From: Microbulbifer sp. ALW1
GTDB lineage: Bacteria > Pseudomonadota > Gammaproteobacteria > Pseudomonadales > Cellvibrionaceae
NCBI RefSeq assembly: GCF_009903625.1
Contig: NZ_CP047569.1
Coordinates: 392,001 to 456,000, forward strand
Reading direction: 5' to 3'
Length of the DNA: 64,000 nucleotides
The number at the start of each line of letters is the position of its first letter. Position 1 is the stretch's first letter. Of the stretch, positions 9,039 through 21,376 are shown one piece after another. Under the pieces are notes generated by a model. It did no database searches, had not been told where the DNA came from, and worked only from the letters and a program-made list of their open reading frames with translations. Made by a program: the position numbers and the translations under genes.

Positions 9039-10403
9039 ATGGAAACCTACGGACTCCTCAGTTTGCTGCCTACGGCTGTGGTGGTGGCCACCGCGGTCGT
9101 GACCCACCGCCCGATCGTGGCACTGGTCACCGGCGTGATCGTGGCACTCTTAATGCTCGACCCCGGCAACATCATGACCCCGCTCGCCGACACCGCACTG
9201 TCTGTGATGATGGACGAGACGATCGGCTGGATCATCCTGGTCTGCGGCCTGTTCGGCAGCCTGATCGCGCTGCTGATACGCGCCGGCGGTGCCAGCGCCT
9301 TCGCAGAAATTCTCGCCGCCAGAGCGAACACCCGCGCCCGCGCCCTGCTCAGCACCTGGCTGCTGGGGCTGGTCATCTTTATCGATGACTACCTGAACGC
9401 GCTGGCCGTCAGCGCCTCGATGAAAAAACTCACCGACAGGTTCGGCATTTCTCGCCAGATGCTCGCCTATGTCGCGGACTCTACCGCTGCACCGGCCTGC
9501 TTCCTCATCCCCATATCGACCTGGGCGGTGTATTTCTCGGGCATACTGGAATCCTCCAGCATTGCCGGTGAGGGCGCCGGCATGAGCCTCTATATCAGCG
9601 CGATTCCATTCATGCTGTATTCCTGGCTGGCCCTGCTGCTGGTACCGCTTGTGGCAACCGGCCGCATTCCATTGCTCGGCGCGATGAAAAAAGCGGAAGC
9701 ACAGGCCACAGACGTGCAGCCGCTCGACCGGGATGAAATAGAGCTGGTGCCTCAGTCTTTGGGCGCGGCCGCGGTACGGCCCCGGTATCACGCGCTGAAC
9801 TTCATCCTTCCCATCGTGAGCCTGGTAGCCTTCAGCTGGTACTACGACATCGACGTACTGAAGGGCGTGATTGCCACCCTCGCAATCACCATTCCACTGC
9901 TGGCCTTTCAGCGACTGATCGAATGGGGCGATATTTTCGACACGATACTGGAAGGGTTCAAAACCATGATTGCACCGCTGGCGATCGTGGTGGCTGCGTT
10001 CATGTTCAAGGCAGTGAATGACAGCCTCGGCATGCCCCAGTATGTCATTGAGTCCGTGAAGCCCCTGATGACCGCGCAGTGGTTGCCGCTGGTAGCATTC
10101 CTGTCGATGTCGCTGATTTCTTTTGCGACCGGGTCATCCTGGGGAGTATTCGCGATCACGATTCCGATCGTCATTCCCCTGGCCGAAGCGGTAGGCTGCC
10201 CGCTGCCACTAGCGATCGGCGCACTGCTATCCGCCAGTGCCTTCGGCAGCCATGCCAGTTTTTATGGAGATGCCACCGTGCTCGCGGCCCAGGGCAGTGG
10301 CTGTACGCCAATGAGTCATGCGCTGACCCAGCTGCCCTACGCGCTGATCGCAGCGGCAGTGTCCAGCGCTGGCTTTGTCGCGCTGGGCTATATGCTGGCC
10401 TGA
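9039..10403 (+). CDS. NhaC-type Na+/H+ antiporter family protein
   Basis: 454 residues from the ATG at 9039 (METYGLLSLLPTAVVV); the frame is open further upstream but would read back into the receptor gene. About eleven hydrophobic helices. Conserved features of the NhaC/IT-superfamily carriers include FIDDYLNALAVSASMKKLTDRFGISRQMLAYVADST split over two helices, and FATGSSWGVFAITIPIVIPLA. Members exchange sodium and protons, and some move amino acids or dicarboxylates. Position after a TonB receptor suggests that here it carries the same solute across the inner membrane; that is an inference. Confidence 0.85.
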   Translation: METYGLLSLLPTAVVVATAVVTHRPIVALVTGVIVALLMLDPGNIMTPLADTALSVMMDETIGWIILVCGLFGSLIALLIRAGGASAFAEILAARANTRARALLSTWLLGLVIFIDDYLNALAVSASMKKLTDRFGISRQMLAYVADSTAAPACFLIPISTWAVYFSGILESSSIAGEGAGMSLYISAIPFMLYSWLALLLVPLVATGRIPLLGAMKKAEAQATDVQPLDRDEIELVPQSLGAAAVRPRYHALNFILPIVSLVAFSWYYDIDVLKGVIATLAITIPLLAFQRLIEWGDIFDTILEGFKTMIAPLAIVVAAFMFKAVNDSLGMPQYVIESVKPLMTAQWLPLVAFLSMSLISFATGSSWGVFAITIPIVIPLAEAVGCPLPLAIGALLSASAFGSHASFYGDATVLAAQGSGCTPMSHALTQLPYALIAAAVSSAGFVALGYMLA

Positions 10404-10460
10404 TGCCGGCCTGATCATTTACCGTCGAAGAATGATGAAGCGACTGGCGGAAACGCGGGG

Positions 10461-10500
10461 AAGCTTCAAGAAATGGAAAGAAGCTTCAAGAAATGGAAAA
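10461..10500. repeat. 20-bp tandem duplication
   Basis: AAGCTTCAAGAAATGGAAAG at 10461-10480 is repeated at 10481-10500 with one change at the last base. It lies in the convergent gap between the antiporter gene and gltD, just before the shared terminator. It looks like a recent slippage duplication. Confidence 0.9.
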
Positions 10501-10510
10501 TAGAAAGGCG

Positions 10511-10539
10511 AAAAAAAGGGGCGTTAACGCCCCTTTTTT
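10511..10539. terminator. Bidirectional rho-independent terminator
   Basis: A perfect 16-bp palindrome GGGGCGTTAACGCCCC (10518-10533) is flanked by seven A on the left and six T on the right, so it can end transcripts of the antiporter gene (plus strand) and of gltBD (minus strand). Confidence 0.9.
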
Positions 10540-10554
10540 CAATGCGACTTTCAA

Positions 10555-11988
<1,434 letters not shown>

Positions 11989-14900
11989 TTATTCGCCGCG
12001 CTTGCGTACATCGGACAGCAGTCCGGCGAGGCTGGCTGCCTTCGGCTTCACCAACCAGAATTTGTTGAGGTAGTCGTCGAAGTTGTCCAGCAACTCCTCA
12101 CCCCAGGCACTACCGGTCTCGGCAACGAACTCTTCGATCACTTCGCGCAGGTGGCTCTGGTATTCCTCCAGGGCCTCACTGCTGATGCGGCGCAGTTCGA
12201 TCAACTCGTGGTTGCACTTGTCGAAGAAATCGCGATCCATATCCAGCACATAGGCGAAGCCGCCAGTCATACCGGCACCGAAGTTGACCCCGGTTTTACC
12301 CAGCACAGCGACCATACCGCCAGTCATGTACTCACAGCAGTGATCACCTGCGCCTTCCACTACCGCGAAGGCACCGGAGTTGCGCACGCCGAAGCGTTCG
12401 CCGGCACAGCCGGAGGCGAACAGCTTGCCGCCGGTGGCGCCGTACAGGCAGGTGTTACCGACGATACTGGTTTCCTGGGACGCGAATTCACTGCCCTGGG
12501 GCGGACGGATAACCAGCTTGCCACCAGCCATACCTTTGCCGACGTAATCGTTAGCATCGCCTTCCAGATACATTTCCAGGCCGCCAGCGTTCCACACTCC
12601 GAAGGACTGACCGGCAACGCCAGTGAGGCGCAACTTGATCGGCGCATCCACCATGCCCTGGTTGCCGTGACGCTTGGCGATCTCACCGGACAGGCGCGCG
12701 CCGATGGAGCGGTCGCAGTTGGTCAGCTTGAAGCTGAATTCGCCACCGGCCAGGTTTTCGATTGCCGGCAGGGTTTCTTCCACCATGCGCTCGGCGAGCA
12801 AGCCCTTATCCCAGGGCTCGTTCTTGGCACGCTGGCAGGTCTGCGGCTTGCTGTCGAGCAGTGCATCGGTGTGCAGCAGCGGCGACAGGTCCAGTGTTTT
12901 CTGCTTGGCGGTGCGGCCTTCCAGAGTCTCCAGCAAGTCCACGCGGCCCACCAGTTCGTCCATGGTGCGCACGCCCAGGCTCGCCATCCACTCGCGGGTT
13001 TCCTCGGCCACGAACTTGAAGAAGTTCATCGCCATTTCCACGGTGCCGATGTAGTGGTCGTCGCGCAGATCCTTATTCTGGGTGGCGACGCCGGTGGCGC
13101 AGTTGTTCAGGTGACAGATGCGCAGGTATTTACAGCCCAGCGCCACCATGGGTGCGGTACCGAAGCCGAAACTCTCGGCACCCAGCATCGCTGCCTTGAC
13201 CACATCCAGACCGCTCTTCAGACCACCGTCGGTCTGCACCCGCACGTTACCGCGCAGATCGTTTGCCCGCAGGGTCTGGTGGGTTTCTGCCAAGCCCAGC
13301 TCCCACGGAGAGCCAGCGTAGCGAATAGAGGTAATCGGGCTCGCCGCGGTACCACCGTCGTAACCGGAAATGGTGATCAGGTCCGCGTAGGCCTTGGCCA
13401 CACCGGCGGCAATGGTGCCGACACCCGGGCGAGACACCAGTTTCACCGACACCAGCGCATCCGGGTTGACCTGCTTGAGATCGTAGATCAGCTGCGCCAG
13501 ATCCTCGATGGAATAAATGTCGTGGTGCGGCGGCGGCGAGATCAGGGTCACGCCCGGCACCGAATAGCGCAGGCGTGCAATCAGATCGTTGACCTTGCCA
13601 CCAGGCAGCTGGCCACCCTCACCGGGTTTGGCACCCTGAGCTACCTTGATCTGCAGCACCTCGGCATTCACCAGGTAATGCGGGGTAACCCCGAAACGGC
13701 CGGAGGCGATCTGTTTGATCTTGGAAACCTTGTCGGTGCCGAAACGCACCGGGTCTTCGCCACCCTCACCGCTGTTGGAGCGGCCACCCAGTCGGTTCAT
13801 GGCCTGGGCCAATGCCTCGTGGGCTTCCGGTGACAGGGCGCCCAGGGACATGGCGGCGCTGTCGAAGCGGCGCAGGATATTTTCCACTGGCTCCACTTCC
13901 TCCAGCGGAACCGGCTGAACATCTTTTTTCAGCCCCAATAGATCACGCAGCGTCGCCACCGGGCGCTGGTTCACCAGGGTCGCGTAATCGCGCCAGGCCC
14001 CGTAATCACCGGTACGCACTGCTTCCTGCAGCGCCTTGACCACATCCGGGTTAAAGGCATGGTATTCCTGACCGTAAACAAACTTGTGCAGACCACCGGG
14101 GGAAACTTTCTTGCGCGGCTTCCACGCCAGCTGCGCGCGTTCGCGCATATCGTCTTCCAGTTCCGGGAAGCCGGCGCCGAGAACACGCGCCGGTGCCTCG
14201 GGGAAGCACAGGTCGATTACGTCCTGAGACAGGCCCACCAGTTCGTACAGCAGTGCACCGCGATAGGAAGCAATCGTGGAGATACCCATCTTCGACAGGA
14301 TCTTCAGCAGCCCCTTGCAAATACCGGTGCGGTAATTTTTCTGTGCGGTGGCCGCATCCAGCAACAGTTCACCGGTTTCGATCAGGTGATTGATGATGCT
14401 GTAGGAGAAATACGGATGTACCGCGGTAGCACCCACGCCGATCAGGCAGGCGAGCTGGTGCGAATCACGCGCGCTGGCGGTATCCACAACGATATTGGAG
14501 TCGCAGCGCAGGCCGTTGTGCACCAGGTGGTGGTGCACCGCACCGGTGGCCATCAGCGCGTCGATGGGCAGCTTGCCCTCTTCGATTTCGCGATCCGACA
14601 ACACCACGATCACGGTGCCGTCTTTGCGCACCGAATCCGCCACATCGCTGCACAGCTTTTCAATGGCACTCTTCAGGTCCAGCTGCGCGGGATCGTAATT
14701 GAGGTCGAAAATTTTTGCGGTAAATTCTTCACGCCCCAGATCCAGCAGCGCGGTGTACTTCATATGGGAAAGTACTGGCGAGGACAGGATTACCCGGTCG
14801 GCGTGTTCGACGGTTTCTTCAAATACCGACTTTTCACGGCCCAGGCAGGTCTCCAGGGACATGACGATGGTTTCCCGCAGCGGGTCAATCGGCGGGTTGG

Positions 14901-16452
14901 TAACCTGCGCAAATTGCTGGCGGAAATAGTCGTACAGACAGCGGTTGCCCTCGGACAATACCGCCATGGGCGTGTCGTCACCCATGGAACCCACGGCTTC
15001 CTGACCGGCTTCCGCCAGCGGGCGGATGACCTGATCACGCTCTTCGAGGGAAGAGCTGAACAGCTTCTGGTAGACCTTGAACTGCTCGAAGGAGAAGTTG
15101 TTGTCTACCGGCGCAGTCACCAGGGTGGAACGGATACGACGGGCCTTTTCCTTCAGCCACTTTTTGTACGGGTGGGCATTTTTCAGTTCACCATCCACCT
15201 CAGCGGTGTGGCGCAGCTCGCCCTTCAGGGTATCCACCGACAGGATCTGACCCGGGCCCAAGCGGCCCTTGGCAACCACATCGGCAGGATCGTACTGATA
15301 CGTACCGACTTCCGAGGCAACCGTAATGAAGTCGTCCTTGGTGATCACCCAGCGGGAGGGACGCAGGCCATTGCGGTCGAGGGTACACACGGCGTGACGA
15401 CCGTCGGTCAGTACCAGACCTGCGGGACCGTCCCAGGGCTCCATATGCATGGAGTTGTATTCATAGAAGGCGCGCAGCTCCGAATCCATGGTGTCCACGT
15501 TCTGCCACGCCGGTGGAACCAGCATGCGGATGGCGCGGTGCATGTCGATGCCGCCCACGGTAAGCAGCTCCAGCATATTGTCGAGGCTGGAGGAGTCGGA
15601 ACCCACGCGGTTGACCAGCGGCTTCAGCTCGGACAACTCCGGCACCAGTTCGGTGATGAACTTGTTGGTGCGCGCTACAGACCAATTGCGGTTACCGGTA
15701 ATGGTGTTGATTTCGCCATTGTGCGCGAGCATGCGGAATGGCTGTGCCAGCGGCCAGCGCGGCATGGTGTTGGTGGAAAAGCGCTGGTGAAACACACAGA
15801 TAGCGGTTTCCAGGCGCGGGTCTGCCAGGTCCGGGAAGAAGGCCGGCAGGTCCGCTGGCATCATCAGGCCTTTATAGGACAGCACCGAGGTGGACAGGCT
15901 GCCAATATAGGTGGCGTCGGTCAGCTGCTGCTCGGCCTTGCGGCGGGCAACAAATAGACGCGCATTGAACTGCTGCTGCTCCAGCGCACTGGCGGCATTG
16001 TTGATCAGCAGGTGCTCGAAACGCGGCAGGGATTCACGGGCAATCGGGCCCAGGCATTCCTCATCGGTGGGCACCACACGCCAGCCGGCAACTTGCAGCC
16101 CCTGCTCCTCTACAGCGCGCTCGAGAATGGCGCGGGCGCTGGCGGCCTCGGCCTCGTCCAGCGGCAACATGATGGAACCGACCGCATACAGGTCGCTCAG
16201 GTCCTGGCCAAACTGTTCTTTGGCTACGGTGCGCAGGAAGCCATCCGGCTTTTGCAGCAACAGGCCACAGCCGTCACCGGTTTTGCCATCGGCGGCAATT
16301 CCGCCGCGGTGAGTCATACAGGTCAGCGACTCAATCGCTGTCTGCAACAACTTGTGGCTGGTTTGGCCCTTCAGGTGGGCAATCAGTCCAAAGCCACAGT
16401 TATCTTTGAACTCATCCAATCGATACAGACCGCTACCCATAGAATTCCTCAA
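11989..16452 (-). CDS. gltB: Glutamate synthase (NADPH) large subunit
   Basis: 1487 residues, the usual length for the alpha subunit. It takes the amide group of glutamine and transfers it to 2-oxoglutarate, giving two glutamates. The class II amidotransferase cysteine is C19 ([13 protein letters not shown]), so an 18-residue propeptide is expected to be removed. The central and FMN-binding synthase domain carries [13 protein letters not shown] and the cysteine cluster [13 protein letters not shown] for the 3Fe-4S centre ([19 protein letters not shown]). The C-terminal GXGXG-type beta-helix domain is rich in glycine repeats. GAGGA precedes the ATG. Confidence 0.97.
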   Translation of the reverse strand: MRNSMGSGLYRLDEFKDNCGFGLIAHLKGQTSHKLLQTAIESLTCMTHRGGIAADGKTGDGCGLLLQKPDGFLRTVAKEQFGQDLSDLYAVGSIMLPLDEAEAASARAILERAVEEQGLQVAGWRVVPTDEECLGPIARESLPRFEHLLINNAASALEQQQFNARLFVARRKAEQQLTDATYIGSLSTSVLSYKGLMMPADLPAFFPDLADPRLETAICVFHQRFSTNTMPRWPLAQPFRMLAHNGEINTITGNRNWSVARTNKFITELVPELSELKPLVNRVGSDSSSLDNMLELLTVGGIDMHRAIRMLVPPAWQNVDTMDSELRAFYEYNSMHMEPWDGPAGLVLTDGRHAVCTLDRNGLRPSRWVITKDDFITVASEVGTYQYDPADVVAKGRLGPGQILSVDTLKGELRHTAEVDGELKNAHPYKKWLKEKARRIRSTLVTAPVDNNFSFEQFKVYQKLFSSSLEERDQVIRPLAEAGQEAVGSMGDDTPMAVLSEGNRCLYDYFRQQFAQVTNPPIDPLRETIVMSLETCLGREKSVFEETVEHADRVILSSPVLSHMKYTALLDLGREEFTAKIFDLNYDPAQLDLKSAIEKLCSDVADSVRKDGTVIVVLSDREIEEGKLPIDALMATGAVHHHLVHNGLRCDSNIVVDTASARDSHQLACLIGVGATAVHPYFSYSIINHLIETGELLLDAATAQKNYRTGICKGLLKILSKMGISTIASYRGALLYELVGLSQDVIDLCFPEAPARVLGAGFPELEDDMRERAQLAWKPRKKVSPGGLHKFVYGQEYHAFNPDVVKALQEAVRTGDYGAWRDYATLVNQRPVATLRDLLGLKKDVQPVPLEEVEPVENILRRFDSAAMSLGALSPEAHEALAQAMNRLGGRSNSGEGGEDPVRFGTDKVSKIKQIASGRFGVTPHYLVNAEVLQIKVAQGAKPGEGGQLPGGKVNDLIARLRYSVPGVTLISPPPHHDIYSIEDLAQLIYDLKQVNPDALVSVKLVSRPGVGTIAAGVAKAYADLITISGYDGGTAASPITSIRYAGSPWELGLAETHQTLRANDLRGNVRVQTDGGLKSGLDVVKAAMLGAESFGFGTAPMVALGCKYLRICHLNNCATGVATQNKDLRDDHYIGTVEMAMNFFKFVAEETREWMASLGVRTMDELVGRVDLLETLEGRTAKQKTLDLSPLLHTDALLDSKPQTCQRAKNEPWDKGLLAERMVEETLPAIENLAGGEFSFKLTNCDRSIGARLSGEIAKRHGNQGMVDAPIKLRLTGVAGQSFGVWNAGGLEMYLEGDANDYVGKGMAGGKLVIRPPQGSEFASQETSIVGNTCLYGATGGKLFASGCAGERFGVRNSGAFAVVEGAGDHCCEYMTGGMVAVLGKTGVNFGAGMTGGFAYVLDMDRDFFDKCNHELIELRRISSEALEEYQSHLREVIEEFVAETGSAWGEELLDNFDDYLNKFWLVKPKAASLAGLLSDVRKRGE

Positions 16453-16844
16453 AGTGTTATCGCTACCCGCGCTAAGGAGCCTTCTACGCCCTGATCTGCC
16501 ACACTGACAATCAGTTCACATCCCGAAGGCCGCCCCGGGGGTATATTTATCTACTCTCTAGCCAAAGGTGCCGCAGAATTCACTGAGTTTTTGGAACCCC
16601 AATGACAAAAAAAGCCCGCGTGAGGGGCTTGGGTGTTTCTCGCTGAACGCGAGCCTGCGCTTGTTGTTATCGGCTCCTAACCCCGGCTTTCACCGAGGGG
16701 GCGCGCAATATTACTCGTGCCCCCCTGCAATTGCAAGATTCGCCAGATTTATTCGCTGTTGACAGCAGGTTTAACCGATTTATCTTCTTTTCGTGATGCT
16801 TTTTGTCAAAGAATCCTCAGTTCGGTAGTAAAACTACAAAACCA
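16453..16844. other. Intergenic region gltB-aroB
   Basis: This 392-bp stretch holds the aroB terminator (16607-16630) and, closer to gltB, the leader and presumed promoter region of gltBD. I saw no clear -35/-10 pair and no coding frame with a family match. In pseudomonads a SPOR-domain gene sits at this place; it is missing here. Confidence 0.6.
16607..16630 (-). terminator. Rho-independent terminator after aroB
   Basis: Read on the minus strand, AAGCCC-CTCACGC-GGGCTT is followed by a run of T. It lies about 215 bp past the aroB stop and separates the pilMNOPQ-aroKB unit from gltBD. Confidence 0.8.
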
Positions 16845-17930
16845 TCACCGCGCACCACAGGTGTGCAAAGCGTCTATCAGCAACGCTCGCGGTGTATCGG
16901 CGACAACTTGCGCACTCCCCAGCGCCTCCAGCAGCACCAGGCGTAATTTGCCATCCTGCACCTTTTTATCCACAGACATCGCGCGCAGGTAATCGTCGAC
17001 TGCCATATCCGCGGGGGATTGTTGCGGCAAATTGGCTTTGGTTAGCAGAGCGCGCAAACGGCCCACCTCGTCCGACGAAATCCAGCCGCGCAACTGCGAG
17101 AGCTCTGCGGCCATAACCATTCCAGCGGCCACAGCCTCACCGTGCAGCCAGTTGCCGTAACCCTGCACCGCCTCGATCGCGTGCCCGAAGGTATGGCCAA
17201 AATTCAATATCGCGCGACGCCCGGATTCCCTTTCATCCTCAGCTACCACCGCTGCCTTATCCGCACAACTGCGCTCCACCGCGTACGCCAGAGCTTCCGG
17301 GTCTCGCGCCAACAGGCGATCCATATTCTGCTCCAACCATTCGAAGAAAGGTGCATCGCAGATCATGCCGTATTTGATCACCTCGGCAATGCCTGCAGAC
17401 AATTCGCGATCGGGCAGGGTCGAGAGGGTATCGATATCGATCAGCACCAGCTGCGGCTGATAAAACGCACCGATCATATTTTTGCCCAGGGGGTGATTCA
17501 CGCCGGTCTTGCCGCCCACCGAGGAGTCGACCTGGGAAAGCAGTGTGGTGGGCAACTGTACGAAGTCCACACCGCGCTGGTAACAGGCGGCAGCAAAACC
17601 ACTCATGTCCCCCACGACCCCACCACCGAGGGCGAGGATGGTGGTGCTGCGATCGTGACGCTTTTCCAGCAGGGTATCGAATATGCGATTCAGGGTATCC
17701 AGCGTTTTGAAGGCTTCGCCGTCGGGCAACTGGATCGAGTCTACCTTGGCAAAACCCTGCAGGCTTTCGAGAACGGACTGCAGGTAGAGCGGCGCGATGG
17801 TTTCGTTGGTCACTACCAGCACCTGCTGGCCGCGAACATACTGCTGGAAATACTGCGGATCCTGCAGCAGCCCGGAACCGATCAGGATCGGGTAGCTGCG
17901 TTCACCCAGGTCGACATTAAGACTGTGCAT
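16845..17930 (-). CDS. aroB: 3-dehydroquinate synthase
   Basis: 361 residues, normal length. It cyclises DAHP to 3-dehydroquinate, the second step of the shikimate pathway, using NAD+ and a divalent metal. Seen are [19 protein letters not shown] (NAD binding, near residue 105), [20 protein letters not shown] (near 135) and the metal-binding histidines in [10 protein letters not shown] (near 248). It lies 156 bp after aroK at the end of the pilMNOPQ-aroKB cluster, a conserved linkage in gammaproteobacteria. Confidence 0.97.
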   Translation of the reverse strand: MHSLNVDLGERSYPILIGSGLLQDPQYFQQYVRGQQVLVVTNETIAPLYLQSVLESLQGFAKVDSIQLPDGEAFKTLDTLNRIFDTLLEKRHDRSTTILALGGGVVGDMSGFAAACYQRGVDFVQLPTTLLSQVDSSVGGKTGVNHPLGKNMIGAFYQPQLVLIDIDTLSTLPDRELSAGIAEVIKYGMICDAPFFEWLEQNMDRLLARDPEALAYAVERSCADKAAVVAEDERESGRRAILNFGHTFGHAIEAVQGYGNWLHGEAVAAGMVMAAELSQLRGWISSDEVGRLRALLTKANLPQQSPADMAVDDYLRAMSVDKKVQDGKLRLVLLEALGSAQVVADTPRALLIDALHTCGAR

Positions 17931-18086
17931 GGCTACTCCCTTTCGCGCACAAACAGGTCAGAGATGAGAAACAGAGGAAAGGCGGCACTCTAGCACATTG
18001 CGCCGGGGGCCAGTGTGGAGGAGAAGCTAGCGGCCAGGGGATGCGGCGAGTCAAATTATCGTTCAACCCGGCACTCAACCGACCCC

Positions 18087-18611
18087 TCAACCCACAGCGT
18101 TTGCCGCCAGGCGATCTGCCACCAACTGGGAGGCCTGCTTCGGGGTACAGTCGTCGGTATCGCAAACCAGGTCTGCCACCTCACTGTAAAAGGCCTCTCG
18201 CTGCTGCAGGATTTCCCGCAACTTGGCCCTGGGGTCCGCCACCTGCAGCAGTGGTCGATTGCTGTTTTTGGAGGTCCGCTCGACCAGCTGTTCGAGACCT
18301 GCCCGCAGGTACACCACAAAGCCATGGGCTTTGAGCAACTTGCGGTTTTCCGGCAACAGCACAATACCGCCACCGGTGGCCACCACCTGGGGGGTACCGC
18401 CGCAAAGGTCTCTCAGCACCTCGCTTTCTCGACGGCGAAAGCCCGCCTCCCCTTCCACATCAAAGATCCAGGGAATATCGGCACCGGTGCGGTCTTCAAG
18501 AACCTTGTCCGAATCGGCAAAAGGCAGCTCCAGTTGGGCTGCCAGTAGTTTGCCGATGGTGGATTTGCCGGCCCCCATGGGGCCGACTAGAAAGATGGGC
18601 TGCGTGATCAC
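18087..18611 (-). CDS. aroK: Shikimate kinase
   Basis: 174 residues. It phosphorylates shikimate with ATP. The P-loop GPMGAGKST is at residues 11-19; the shikimate-binding DSDKVLEDRTG and the ATGGGIVL motif follow in the expected order, then a lid region with arginines. The ATG overlaps the pilQ stop by 4 bp (ATGA), so it is translationally coupled to the pilus operon. Confidence 0.97.
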   Translation of the reverse strand: MITQPIFLVGPMGAGKSTIGKLLAAQLELPFADSDKVLEDRTGADIPWIFDVEGEAGFRRRESEVLRDLCGGTPQVVATGGGIVLLPENRKLLKAHGFVVYLRAGLEQLVERTSKNSNRPLLQVADPRAKLREILQQREAFYSEVADLVCDTDDCTPKQASQLVADRLAANAVG

Positions 18612-20845
18612 TTGCTGAAGGACATGAACTCGTCTTGCATGATCCGCGGCGTGATGAAGATCAGCAGTTCGCGTTTGTCTTCCTCACGACTGGTACGCTT
18701 GAATAGGTGGCCCAGGAAAGGAATATCGCCAAGGAAAGGCACCTTGGTTTCACCCTCAATAGTTTGCGCTTCAAAGATACCGCCAAGCACAATGGTCTCA
18801 CCATTGGCCACCAGCACTTTGGTCTGCAGTGAGTTTACGTTGATTGCCGGGATCTGCGCACCAGTGATCACGTTGGTAAACAATTCACCAACACTGTTCT
18901 GATCGATGTTCAGATTCATGATGATATTGTCATCCGGCGTAATCTGCGGAGTGACGTTCAGCAACAGTACCGCTTCCTTGAAGGTAACGGATGCCGCACC
19001 GGAAGAGGTTGCTTCCAGGTAGGGAATTTCCACACCGGAACGGATGCTGGCTTCCTGTTTGTCGCCAGTCACCACCTTGGGCTGGGAAACAATCTCGGCT
19101 TTACCTACATCTTCCAGTGCAGATAGCTCCAGGCCCAGCAGGAAGTCATCTTTGAGGATGGCATAGGCTACGTTGCCGACCGCATTGGTCACACCCAGAT
19201 CCACCAACATGGGATCGTGCAAGGTCGCCGGGGCGGACAGGTCCGGGCCATTGCCGTCGCCATCAGAAATCTGCCCAAACTGACTACCGGCGCCAATACC
19301 GATGGCATCGTTATCAATATTGTGGCTTTCCATATAGTTCCAACGAACACCCACGTCCCGAAGGAAGCCAGTGTTGGCCGTCACCAGGCGCGCCTCAATC
19401 ATTACCTGACGAATTGGGATATCAATGGCATTGATCAGATCACGGAACTGGGCAATTTTCTCATCGGTATCGGTCAGGATGATGGTATTGGTGCGCTCAT
19501 CGACGATGGCACTGCCGCGCGGTGACAGAATACTGCGCCCTTCCTGGTCGTCTCTACCACCGGCAAAGTTACCCTGACCAAAGCCGCCAGCTCCTCCGCC
19601 CTGCTGTCCGCCCATGCGGTCACCCACAAACAGGGTGAAAATCTCGCGGGCATCGGCGTAGCGAATGGAAATGTACTCGGTGCGCAGGGGCGCCAATTCT
19701 TCCAGCTGCTTGCGTGTTTCCAGCTCACGGCGTTCGCGCTCGGCAATCTCTGCCGCCGGTGCTACCATCACCACGTTGCCTTCCTGGCGCTTATCCAGGC
19801 CTTTGGCCTTCAGAATCAGCTCCAGCGCCTGGTCCCAGGGCACACCGTCGAGGCGCAGGGTGATGCGACCCTGAACAGTGTCACTGGCAACCAGGTTCAG
19901 GTCCGTAAAGTCAGCGATCAGCTGCAATACGGAGCGCACTTCAATGTCCTGGAAGTTCAGGGACAGCTTCTCGCCAGTAAACTGGAACTCTTTCTGCTTC
20001 TCACGCACCTGAGCAACCGTCAGCGGTTTTACGCTCAGCACGTATTCGGTATCCGCCTGGTAGGCCAGGTAGTCGTAATCTCCGTCGTGGGGATCAACAG
20101 AGATCACGGTATTGCGACCGTCATAATCCACACTGATGGAATTGACCGGCGTGGCAAAGTCAGTAACGTCCAAGCGCTGACGCAGCGCTGGTGGCAACTC
20201 GGCCCCGAGGAAAGTCAGTACAATCTTGCCCTTGGTGCGCTCGACATCAATATTTACTGCGGGGTCCGTCAGACTGACGATTACCTTACCCTCGCCACCT
20301 TCACCGCGGCGGAAGTCCACATTGTTGATGCCGACATTGCCTGCCGGCTTGAACTGGGCGCTGCCACCGATATTAGTGCCACTATGGCTAGGCGCGGCCG
20401 CAACCGCAGCGGTCGTTGCAGTATCGGCACCAACCTCGAGAACCACCTGGTTGCCTACGCGCTCACTGGTATATACCGGCAGCTGGTCCAGGTTCAGAAT
20501 CAGGCGAGTGCGATCTTCACTGGATACGATCACTGCGCTGCGCGCAGCGCCTATATCCAGGCTATATTTTTTCTCCGGCAGGACACTCTCCACGCCAGCA
20601 AAATCCATCACGATGCGCGCTGGCTGCTCGATGGTGTAGCCGGTGGGTTCCGGCGGCACATCACTGAAAGTGAGCCGCAGCTGCAGGCGGCTGCCCGGCA
20701 GCTCGGAAAACTGGATATCGTTTAACTGGCTAGCCAGGGATGGGGCAGCCAACGGCAGTAACAGCAGGCCCAACAGCATCGCTTTTGTGCGCGGCAATAC
20801 ATTGGCGACCCGCGCCAAACCTTTGGCGAGTTGCTTGGTAATCAT
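18608..20845 (-). CDS. pilQ: Type IV pilus secretin PilQ
   Basis: 745 residues. It forms the outer-membrane pore through which type IV pili extend. A signal peptide (LLLLPLAAPSLASQ) is followed by two AMIN domains that bind peptidoglycan (about 38-130 and 170-265), an STN/N0 domain (about 300-370), an N1 domain with a short glycine-rich insert (GGQQGGGAGGFGQG near 425), and the C-terminal secretin domain (about 495-740) with VSQPKVVTGDKQEASIRSG and the VPFLGDIPFLGHLF signature. It starts 3 bp after pilP. Overlap with aroK indicates one transcript. Confidence 0.97.
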   Translation of the reverse strand: MITKQLAKGLARVANVLPRTKAMLLGLLLLPLAAPSLASQLNDIQFSELPGSRLQLRLTFSDVPPEPTGYTIEQPARIVMDFAGVESVLPEKKYSLDIGAARSAVIVSSEDRTRLILNLDQLPVYTSERVGNQVVLEVGADTATTAAVAAAPSHSGTNIGGSAQFKPAGNVGINNVDFRRGEGGEGKVIVSLTDPAVNIDVERTKGKIVLTFLGAELPPALRQRLDVTDFATPVNSISVDYDGRNTVISVDPHDGDYDYLAYQADTEYVLSVKPLTVAQVREKQKEFQFTGEKLSLNFQDIEVRSVLQLIADFTDLNLVASDTVQGRITLRLDGVPWDQALELILKAKGLDKRQEGNVVMVAPAAEIAERERRELETRKQLEELAPLRTEYISIRYADAREIFTLFVGDRMGGQQGGGAGGFGQGNFAGGRDDQEGRSILSPRGSAIVDERTNTIILTDTDEKIAQFRDLINAIDIPIRQVMIEARLVTANTGFLRDVGVRWNYMESHNIDNDAIGIGAGSQFGQISDGDGNGPDLSAPATLHDPMLVDLGVTNAVGNVAYAILKDDFLLGLELSALEDVGKAEIVSQPKVVTGDKQEASIRSGVEIPYLEATSSGAASVTFKEAVLLLNVTPQITPDDNIIMNLNIDQNSVGELFTNVITGAQIPAINVNSLQTKVLVANGETIVLGGIFEAQTIEGETKVPFLGDIPFLGHLFKRTSREEDKRELLIFITPRIMQDEFMSFSK

Positions 20846-20848
20846 TTT

Positions 20849-21376
20849 TTAGTTGTCCTTCTCTTCCAAAGTCAGAGCCCGCGGCCGTTCGATCCAGCCG
20901 CCGGTGCCATCCGGCACAATTTCCAGTACATCGATTTGTGACGATGAGGCGTTGACTACACGCCCGTGATTTTTACCCATGTAGTTACCGACGGTAATGC
21001 GGTGAATACCGCCTTCACTGTCGCTAACCAGAGCCCATAACTGTCCACCGCGGGACAGGGTTCCCACCATGCCGAGGGCGTCGAACGGATACCGTTCCAG
21101 AAGTTCTTTCTGTCGATTGAGATCCGGTGCTACATCTAGCTTGCGCCCGACCAGGCGCTGATCTGCCTCCAGTACCGGGCGCAAAAACGGACTGCGCATT
21201 GCGGCGGCACTGTACACATAGGGACTGTATGGAGTGAATGTAGGAATCGGGTCAATCTGCCCCTTGGGCTTATGCTTGACCGCCGCCATCTTCTGGCGCA
21301 AATCACTGTGGTTGCCATCCAGACTACAGCCGCCGAGAGCCAGCAGCGCAGCGGTCAGAGCGAAGTATTTATTCAT
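20849..21376 (-). CDS. pilP: Type IV pilus inner-membrane lipoprotein PilP
   Basis: 175 residues. A lipobox LLALGGC with the cysteine at residue 17 marks it as a lipoprotein. A flexible proline-rich linker leads to a C-terminal beta domain (about 85-170) that in the family binds the N0 domain of PilQ. PilP links the PilMNO inner-membrane complex to the secretin. Its start overlaps the pilO stop by 4 bp. Confidence 0.95.
   Translation of the reverse strand: MNKYFALTAALLALGGCSLDGNHSDLRQKMAAVKHKPKGQIDPIPTFTPYSPYVYSAAAMRSPFLRPVLEADQRLVGRKLDVAPDLNRQKELLERYPFDALGMVGTLSRGGQLWALVSDSEGGIHRITVGNYMGKNHGRVVNASSSQIDVLEIVPDGTGGWIERPRALTLEEKDN

Noticed and set aside
12151..15957. Long open frames on the plus strand opposite gltB (560 and 632 codons)
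   Set aside because: They are antisense shadows of a GC-rich conserved gene; their translations are low-complexity (His/Gln/Gly-rich) and match no family.
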